A stretch of 11,874 nt of DNA from Actinomycetota bacterium (GTDB taxonomy: Bacteria > Actinomycetota > Actinomycetes > Nanopelagicales > Nanopelagicaceae). The notes beneath the pieces are model-generated. The model did not search any database and was not told the DNA's origin. It saw only the letters and a list, made by a program, of their open reading frames with translations. The translations under genes and the position numbers were made by a program. Positions 7,376 through 11,874 of the stretch are shown here, in pieces; position 1 is the stretch's first letter, and the number at the start of each line of letters is the position of its first letter. The stretch spans positions 1 through 11,874 of the forward strand of contig JAQCGQ010000014.1 of assembly GCA_027730465.1 (NCBI GenBank). The letters run 5' to 3'.

Positions 7376-8173
7376 ATGAGTAGCACGGTTGTAATGGGAA
7401 TATTAAATGTCACACCAGATTCATTTGCTGATGGCGGTAAATACTTATCTAAAGAAGACGCTATATCTGGTGGTCGTCGTTTAGTGGTAGAAGGTGCTGA
7501 CATTATTGATGTTGGTGGTGAATCTACTAGGCCAGGTGCTGAAAGAGTTAGTGAAGAAGAAGAGTTAAATCGAGTTATTCCTGTCATTAAAGAATTAGTA
7601 AAAGATGGAGCTGTAGTAAGTGTTGACACTATGCGTGCTGAAGTGGCTAAGCAAGCAATAACAGCAGGGGCTATATACATAAATGATGTAAGTGGTGGAC
7701 TTGCTGACGAAAAAATGGCCAATGTAATTGCCTCAAATCCAAAGGTGCAATATATCGTTATGCACTGGCGTGGGCATTCAAAGAATATGCAAGAGCAGGC
7801 GATTTATAAAGATGTTGTTAAAGAGGTTAAAGAAGAGCTAGATGAGCGAGTTTCATCTCTTTTAAAATCCGGAGTTTCCAATGAACAAATAATTTTAGAT
7901 CCTGGTATTGGCTTTGCAAAAGATAGTGAACAGAATTGGCAGATCCTGCAAAATATTGATCGCATTCAACTACTTGGTTACCCACTACTTGTTGGTGTAT
8001 CTAGAAAGAAATTTCTTGGCGAATTAATTAATGCCAAAGATCCAAATGACAGGGAGGCTGCCACGATTGCTCTAACAGCTGAATTAGCAAGGCTTAAAGT
8101 TTGGGGCGTTCGAACACATGCAGTTAAGGCTCATAAGGATGCAATTTCAGTTATTGAACGGATGCGCAAATGA
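7376..8173 (+). CDS. folP: Dihydropteroate synthase
   Basis: Condenses 6-hydroxymethyl-7,8-dihydropterin pyrophosphate with p-aminobenzoate to give 7,8-dihydropteroate; the sulfonamide target. The 265-residue TIM-barrel protein shows the full motif set: NVTPDSFADGG (11-21), GGESTRPGA (47-55), SVDTM (82-86), NDVSGG (103-108), MHWRG (129-133), DPGIGFAK (175-182), GVSRKKFLG (207-215) and a final VRTHAVKAHKDA strand-helix. All expected pterin- and pyrophosphate-binding positions appear to be present. AGTAGG at 7365-7370 is a plausible ribosome site. It sits 2 bases after folE and its stop overlaps the folB start (ATGA), consistent with tight coupling inside the folate operon. No sign of a resistance-type insertion was seen near the pterin/pABA loops. 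Confidence 0.96.
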   Translation: MSSTVVMGILNVTPDSFADGGKYLSKEDAISGGRRLVVEGADIIDVGGESTRPGAERVSEEEELNRVIPVIKELVKDGAVVSVDTMRAEVAKQAITAGAIYINDVSGGLADEKMANVIASNPKVQYIVMHWRGHSKNMQEQAIYKDVVKEVKEELDERVSSLLKSGVSNEQIILDPGIGFAKDSEQNWQILQNIDRIQLLGYPLLVGVSRKKFLGELINAKDPNDREAATIALTAELARLKVWGVRTHAVKAHKDAISVIERMRK

Positions 8174-8526
8174 GTGATTTAGTAAAAATTACTGGATTAA
8201 GTGCAAAAGGTTTTCATGGAATTTTAGATAGTGAAAAACAGCGTGGGCAAAAGTTTATTGTTGATGTTGAAATGAGTGTGAGTGTCAGTAATTTAAAGGA
8301 TGACTTAAATAAAACAGTAAATTATGCTCAGGCGGCGCAACTAATCCACGATCAAATAACTGGTAAGCCAGTTAGATTAATCGAAACTTTAGCAGAAAAT
8401 ATTGCAAAAACTCTATTAAAAGAGTTTAAAACAGTTAAAGAAGTAAAAGTGATTGTCCATAAACCAAAGGCACCTATATCTTTAAAGTTTACAGATGTAT
8501 CTGTTGAAATAACTCGCAAAAGATGA
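8170..8526 (+). CDS. folB: Dihydroneopterin aldolase
   Basis: Splits 7,8-dihydroneopterin into 6-hydroxymethyl-7,8-dihydropterin and glycolaldehyde. At 118 residues it matches the small T-fold family. By alignment from memory with S. aureus FolB, the active-site residues are Glu22 (in GILDSEKQRGQ), Tyr52 (in VNYAQ), Glu72 (in LIETLAE) and Lys98 (in VHKPKAPI). The start GLSAKGFHG is typical of the family. It overlaps folP by four bases (ATGA) and folK by four bases (ATGA), so translation of the three enzymes is probably coupled. The product feeds directly to FolK. Confidence 0.94.
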   Translation: MSDLVKITGLSAKGFHGILDSEKQRGQKFIVDVEMSVSVSNLKDDLNKTVNYAQAAQLIHDQITGKPVRLIETLAENIAKTLLKEFKTVKEVKVIVHKPKAPISLKFTDVSVEITRKR

Positions 8527-8978
8527 AAGCAGTAGTTGCCCTAGGTTCAAATCTTGGTGAATGTAAGGAAAACTTACATACTGCAATAAATCATGTCAAT
8601 TTAATATTAGATAATTTAAAAATATCACCCTTCATTAAAACAAAACCGGTAGGTGGACCCGAGCAGAATGACTTTTTAAATGCAGTAGTAGTAGGACAAT
8701 GCAAACTATCCGCAGTTGATTTATTTAGAAAATTACTTTCAATTGAAGATCAAATGGGGAGAGTCAGGGATGTTAAGTGGGGCCCTAGAGTGATTGATCT
8801 TGATTTAATTGTTTACGGTGAGCAAGTAATTAACTCAGATTTTCTAAAACTACCCCACCCATTAGCGAAATCTAGAGAGTTTGTCTTGTCTCCTTGGCAT
8901 GCAATTGATCCAGAAGGGGAAATCCCAGGTGCTGGCAAGATTAAATCTCTTTTGGCATCTTTGAATAGTCAGCGTTAA
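8523..8978 (+). CDS. folK: 6-hydroxymethyl-7,8-dihydropterin pyrophosphokinase
   Basis: Transfers pyrophosphate from ATP to 6-hydroxymethyl-7,8-dihydropterin, making the FolP substrate. The protein has 151 residues, close to the E. coli enzyme. Motifs: ALGSNLG at the start (6-12), KPVGGPEQNDFLNAVV (41-56) for pterin binding, and the diagnostic GRVRDVKWGPRVIDLDLI (79-96), with the ATP/Mg residues Arg80, Arg82, Trp86, Arg89, Asp92 and Asp94. LPHPLAKSREFVLSPW (110-125) completes the site. Here FolB and FolK are separate proteins rather than fused as in some bacteria. It is the last folate gene; a 38-base gap with its own ribosome site then leads to panC. Confidence 0.95.
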   Translation: MKAVVALGSNLGECKENLHTAINHVNLILDNLKISPFIKTKPVGGPEQNDFLNAVVVGQCKLSAVDLFRKLLSIEDQMGRVRDVKWGPRVIDLDLIVYGEQVINSDFLKLPHPLAKSREFVLSPWHAIDPEGEIPGAGKIKSLLASLNSQR

Positions 8979-9009
8979 ACTTATCGTCTAGCCCGGTACC
9001 CGGAAAGGA
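8961..9009 (+). promoter_or_regulatory. Candidate promoter and ribosome binding site for panC
   Basis: The 38-base gap after folK is the longest in the window. TATCGT (8982-8987, TANNNT form) could be a -10, with TTGAAT (8961-8966) as a -35 at a short 15-base spacing. AAAGGA (9004-9009) lies 7 bases before the panC ATG and is one of the clearest Shine-Dalgarno sequences here. The ribosome site is well supported; the promoter is only suggestive. Confidence 0.4.
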
Positions 9010-9016
9010 CTGGAGC

Positions 9017-9805
9017 ATGATTGAAGTCATTAAATCTGTTGATGATTTAGCGCGCCAAAAATGGGATGTATTGGTTCCAACCATGGGCGCACTTCATATC
9101 GGACACCAATCTTTAATTAAATTAGCAAAAAAAGAGGGTGAGCGAGTAATTGTTAGTGTTTTTGTAAACCCACTTCAATTTGAAAATAAAGAAGATTTAA
9201 AAAATTATCCAAAAAGTATAGATGCAGATATCAAATTAGCTGAAGCTGTAGGTGCTAGTGCTTTGTTTATTCCAAGTGAGCAAGTTATGTACCCTGGTAA
9301 TATTGAAAAAATTTCAGCAGGAAGCATTGGTGAAATATATGAAGGAGCATCTAGATCTGAACATTTCTCTGGAGTATTAACAGTTGTGAAGCGATTATTT
9401 GATTTAGTCAAGCCGAAAGTTGCAGTATTTGGCGAGAAGGATTTTCAACAACTATTTTTGATTAAACAAATGGTTACACAACTTAAAATTCCTATCAAAA
9501 TTATTTCAGGCCCAACTATCCGTGATAAGTCAGGGTTAGCAGTCTCATCTCGTAATATCAGATTAGGTGAAGACGGTGAAAAAGTTGCACAGGTCATAAG
9601 TAGAGCACTAACAAAAGAAAATTTTGAGCAGATGAAAGAAGAGATATCTAGTGATCCAGGTTTTAAACTAGATTATCTTGAAGTAATAGATGAAAACAGT
9701 TTTGAAAAAGCAAAAATGAGTACCCAAAACAAGCGGGTAATTATTGCCGGTTGGGTAAATCAGGTCAGATTGATCGACAATATGCCAATGGGGAATCAGA
9801 AATGA
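9017..9805 (+). CDS. panC: Pantothenate synthetase (pantoate--beta-alanine ligase)
   Basis: ATP-dependent ligase joining pantoate and beta-alanine to give pantothenate, the coenzyme A precursor. The 262-residue protein is slightly shorter than the usual 280 or so. It has PTMGALHIGH (21-30) with the HIGH nucleotide-binding motif, VFVNPLQF (48-55), EHFSGVLTVVKRLF (115-128), the signature FGEKDFQQL (138-146) and GLAVSSRN (173-180); the C-terminal RLIDNM is also conserved. The start has a good ribosome site (AAAGGA). The stop overlaps the nadB ATG (ATGA). In many actinobacteria panD follows panC, but here nadB follows immediately, so beta-alanine must come from a gene elsewhere or from outside. 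Confidence 0.95.
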   Translation: MIEVIKSVDDLARQKWDVLVPTMGALHIGHQSLIKLAKKEGERVIVSVFVNPLQFENKEDLKNYPKSIDADIKLAEAVGASALFIPSEQVMYPGNIEKISAGSIGEIYEGASRSEHFSGVLTVVKRLFDLVKPKVAVFGEKDFQQLFLIKQMVTQLKIPIKIISGPTIRDKSGLAVSSRNIRLGEDGEKVAQVISRALTKENFEQMKEEISSDPGFKLDYLEVIDENSFEKAKMSTQNKRVIIAGWVNQVRLIDNMPMGNQK

Positions 9806-11403
9806 AACTATTAACTGGCGCACCTGGCTGGAGTACGTCAGCTGATGTAATTGTTATTGGTTCCGGGGTTGCCGGTCTTACCACCGCATTAAATTTAAGA
9901 TCTTATGGCTTATCTGTTTTATTAGTGACTAAAGCCCGTATTGATGCTGGATCTACCAAGTGGGCACAAGGTGGTATTGCCGCAGCACTTGGACCAGGTG
10001 ACACACCAGATCAACATAAAAAAGATACATTGGCGGCAGGTGCTGGCTTATGTGACATTAAAGCTGTTGATGTTTTAGTTTCTGAAGGACCAGAAGCTGT
10101 TAGAAAATTAATTGCACAAGGTGCTGTCTTTGATAAATCTGAAACTGGTGAGATTGCATTAACTAGAGAAGGTGGGCATCTTAGAAATCGCATTCTGCAT
10201 GCCGGTGGTGATGCTACCGGCGCTGAAGTTTCAAGAGCTTTATTAGCTGCAGTAAGGGATGACGTAGGTATTGAAATTATCGAACATGCACTAGTAATCG
10301 ATGCTTTAAAAAGTAAAGCAGGAAAAGTTTGCGGTGTGATTGTGCATGTTATTGGAGCTGGAAGTAGAGACGGTGTCGGTAGGGCACTTGCTCACGCAGT
10401 TGTTGTAGCAACTGGTGGTCTTGGTCAGGTTTATTCACAAACCACTAATCCATCTGTTTCAACTGGAGATGGCGTAGCACTTGCACTTAGGGCGGGAGCG
10501 AAAGTAGGAGATGTTGAGTTTGTGCAATTTCATCCAACAGTTTTATGGCGAGATTTGGCAAATAGAGGTCAGCAACCGTTAATAAGTGAAGCAGTAAGAG
10601 GAGAGGGTGCAATATTACTTAATCATAAAAATGAACAATTCATGATTGGCAAACACCCACAAGCAGATCTAGCTCCGAGAGATGTTGTTGCTAAAGAAAT
10701 CTTTAATCAGATGCAACTAAGTGGGCAACCGCATGTTTGGCTAGATGCCACAAAATTAAAAGATTTTGTAGACAGATTTCCAACAATCTACGCTTCCTGT
10801 ATTGCAAATGGAATTGATCCAACTAAAGAAAAAATCCCAGTAGCTCCAGCCTCCCATTACGCATCTGGTGGAGTTATTGTTGATTTAAATGGCCAGTCAT
10901 CAGTTCCAGGGCTTTATATTTGTGGTGAATCTGCATGTACGGGTGCTCATGGCGCCAACCGCCTTGCCTCAAATTCATTACTAGAAGGATTAGTTTTTGG
11001 TGCACGAATTGCAGCAATTTTGGCAAAAGATTTACCTCCACAAGAAGATCCAACTGAAGATGACAACACGATGTTACTTGATCCCAAAATATTATTACCA
11101 CTTCAAATCTCAATGAGTGAAGGCGCGGGAGTTATGCGATCTGAAACCTCACTTCGTAAAACAATGCAGACACTAGAAGAGTTATCAAAGTTAACAAGTA
11201 AAGAACCAAGAATTGAAGCTTGGGAGGCTTCTAATCTTTATCTTTTAGCAACAGCCATAGTTAAGTCAGCGCTAATTAGAACCGAATCCCGCGGATCTCA
11301 TTGGCGCAGTGATTACCCACAATCATCTGATAAGTGGTTAAGTAGAGTTATTGAATATCTTGATAAAGATGGTAATTGGTATAGCAAAGTGGAGGAGATC
11401 TAA
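9802..11403 (+). CDS. nadB: L-aspartate oxidase
   Basis: FAD flavoprotein that oxidises L-aspartate to iminoaspartate, the first step of de novo NAD synthesis. With the ATG at 9802 it has 533 residues, close to the mycobacterial enzyme. The FAD-binding Rossmann motif VIVIGSGVAGL is at 16-26, followed by STKWAQGGIAAAL (51-63), HAGGDATG (133-140), VVATGGLGQVYSQTTNP (201-217), EFVQFHPT (239-246), SEAVRGEGA (262-270), APRDVV (291-296) and GESACTGAHGANRLASNSL (375-393); the C-terminal RGSHWRSDYP is the fumarate reductase/NadB family end motif. The frame stays open upstream to a TTG at 9751, but ATG 9802 gives an ATGA overlap with panC, has GGGGA at 9790-9794, and starts just before the conserved FAD motif. 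nadC follows without a gap. Confidence 0.96.
   Translation: MKLLTGAPGWSTSADVIVIGSGVAGLTTALNLRSYGLSVLLVTKARIDAGSTKWAQGGIAAALGPGDTPDQHKKDTLAAGAGLCDIKAVDVLVSEGPEAVRKLIAQGAVFDKSETGEIALTREGGHLRNRILHAGGDATGAEVSRALLAAVRDDVGIEIIEHALVIDALKSKAGKVCGVIVHVIGAGSRDGVGRALAHAVVVATGGLGQVYSQTTNPSVSTGDGVALALRAGAKVGDVEFVQFHPTVLWRDLANRGQQPLISEAVRGEGAILLNHKNEQFMIGKHPQADLAPRDVVAKEIFNQMQLSGQPHVWLDATKLKDFVDRFPTIYASCIANGIDPTKEKIPVAPASHYASGGVIVDLNGQSSVPGLYICGESACTGAHGANRLASNSLLEGLVFGARIAAILAKDLPPQEDPTEDDNTMLLDPKILLPLQISMSEGAGVMRSETSLRKTMQTLEELSKLTSKEPRIEAWEASNLYLLATAIVKSALIRTESRGSHWRSDYPQSSDKWLSRVIEYLDKDGNWYSKVEEI
11391..11397 (+). promoter_or_regulatory. Strong ribosome binding site for nadC
   Basis: GGAGGAG, inside the last codons of nadB, lies 6 bases before the GTG at 11404. 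It is the strongest Shine-Dalgarno match in the window and fixes the nadC start, which directly abuts the nadB stop codon. Confidence 0.8.
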
Positions 11404-11874
11404 GTGAATCAACTACGCGATAATTTAAAAAACTTAGGCCTATCTCCTAACCACATATTCCAACAGGTAAAAGATGCAATTAGTGAAGATCTCGCAGGTG
11501 GGCAAGATTTAACCTCTATTGCAACAATTACTCAGTCACAGGTTTCAACTGCTGACTTTATAACTAGAACAAATGGTGTAGTTAGTGGGCTACATGTTGT
11601 AGCCGCTGTCCTTGAATACTGCGGAGTTAATCATTATGAGGTATTAGTAGATGAAGGCGCTAAAGTTTCGGTGGGTAAAGTTTTAATTACTGCGCAAGGA
11701 AATACTCAAAAAATATTATTAGCCGAACGTACCGCACTTAATTTTCTATCCCATTTAAGTGGTATTTCAACTGTTACAAATCAATGGGTTAGTGAAATTT
11801 CTGGGACTAAATGTCAGATAAGAGATACTCGTAAAACTACACCAGGACTTCGAATGTTAGAAAAATTTGCAGTT
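11404..11874 (+). CDS. nadC: Nicotinate-nucleotide pyrophosphorylase (quinolinate phosphoribosyltransferase), N-terminal part
   Basis: The first 157 codons of an open frame running off the right edge, so the gene is cut by the window and not broken. NadC converts quinolinate and PRPP to nicotinate mononucleotide, CO2 and PPi, linking the NadB branch to NAD. Family motifs in order: a leading EDLAGGQDLTS segment (about 29-39), VSGLHVVAAVL (61-71) in the N-terminal domain, LLAERTALNFLSHLSGIST (about 106-124), and the substrate-binding DTRKTTPGLRMLEKFAV at the very edge (about 141-157). These define the quinolinate type rather than nicotinate phosphoribosyltransferases. GTG start with a strong GGAGGAG site; adjacency to nadB implies co-transcription. 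Confidence 0.95.
   Translation, partial: MNQLRDNLKNLGLSPNHIFQQVKDAISEDLAGGQDLTSIATITQSQVSTADFITRTNGVVSGLHVVAAVLEYCGVNHYEVLVDEGAKVSVGKVLITAQGNTQKILLAERTALNFLSHLSGISTVTNQWVSEISGTKCQIRDTRKTTPGLRMLEKFAV

Noticed and set aside
8991..9004. CCGG-TAC-CCGG small inverted repeat before panC, considered as a terminator or operator
   Set aside because: The stem is four pairs with a 3-base loop and no following T-run; it is likely chance.
9751..9801. Upstream in-frame TTG extension of nadB
   Set aside because: It would overlap panC by over 50 bases, adds residues with no family similarity, and ATG 9802 gives a normal ATGA overlap and the expected distance to the FAD motif.
10874..11113. Minus-strand open frames (this one and others at 213-407, 3931-4116, 4289-4546, 5632-5874, 7357-7722, 9205-9411, 10011-10193)
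   Set aside because: All lie opposite strongly conserved genes, show no family motif and are compositional shadows.
1..11874. CRISPR, insertion sequence, prophage, tRNA, rRNA or riboswitch
   Set aside because: No spaced repeats, transposase motifs, cloverleaf-like segments or long leaders were seen; gaps are too short to hold a riboswitch.

Overview
The window is a gene-dense, low-GC stretch (about 40% G+C by sampling lines) of bacterial core chromosome, with every recognised gene on the + strand. The proteins look actinobacterial: Hpt, FtsH (HEGGH zinc motif), the folate enzymes and NadB resemble mycobacterial/streptomycete homologues, and the order tilS-hpt-ftsH-folE-folP-folB-folK-panC-nadB-nadC is an actinobacterial arrangement. 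Low G+C, almost no intergenic DNA (about 128 bases between genes in 11.9 kb) and short genes suggest a genome-streamlined actinobacterium. Freshwater acI/Nanopelagicales-like is my best guess; this is inference, because no rRNA or other marker is present.

Layout. Positions 3-200 hold the 3' end of a membrane protein, probably heme o synthase CtaB. Positions 232-3121 are a three-gene unit joined by 1-base stop/start overlaps: an ABC-2 type ATPase of the BcrA/LanF kind, its six-helix permease, and a secreted coiled-coil NlpC/P60 cell-wall hydrolase. Positions 3132-8978 carry tilS (tRNA-Ile lysidine synthetase), hpt (purine salvage), ftsH (membrane AAA protease) and folE-folP-folB-folK, four enzymes of tetrahydrofolate synthesis. 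Positions 9017-11874 carry panC (pantothenate), nadB and the 5' part of nadC (de novo NAD). Candidate promoters lie before the ABC gene, before tilS and before panC. I see no convincing intrinsic terminator.

Functionally, the second half is a cofactor block: folate from GTP, pantothenate by condensation of pantoate with beta-alanine, and quinolinate-derived NAD. The tilS-hpt-ftsH group joins translation fidelity, purine salvage and membrane protein quality control. The first operon concerns the envelope. No RNA gene, CRISPR, insertion sequence or prophage signal was found. The parts most worth a second look are the ABC exporter-hydrolase operon with its E-loop ATPase, the apparent leaderless starts, and the genes missing from the usual fol/pan/nad cluster.
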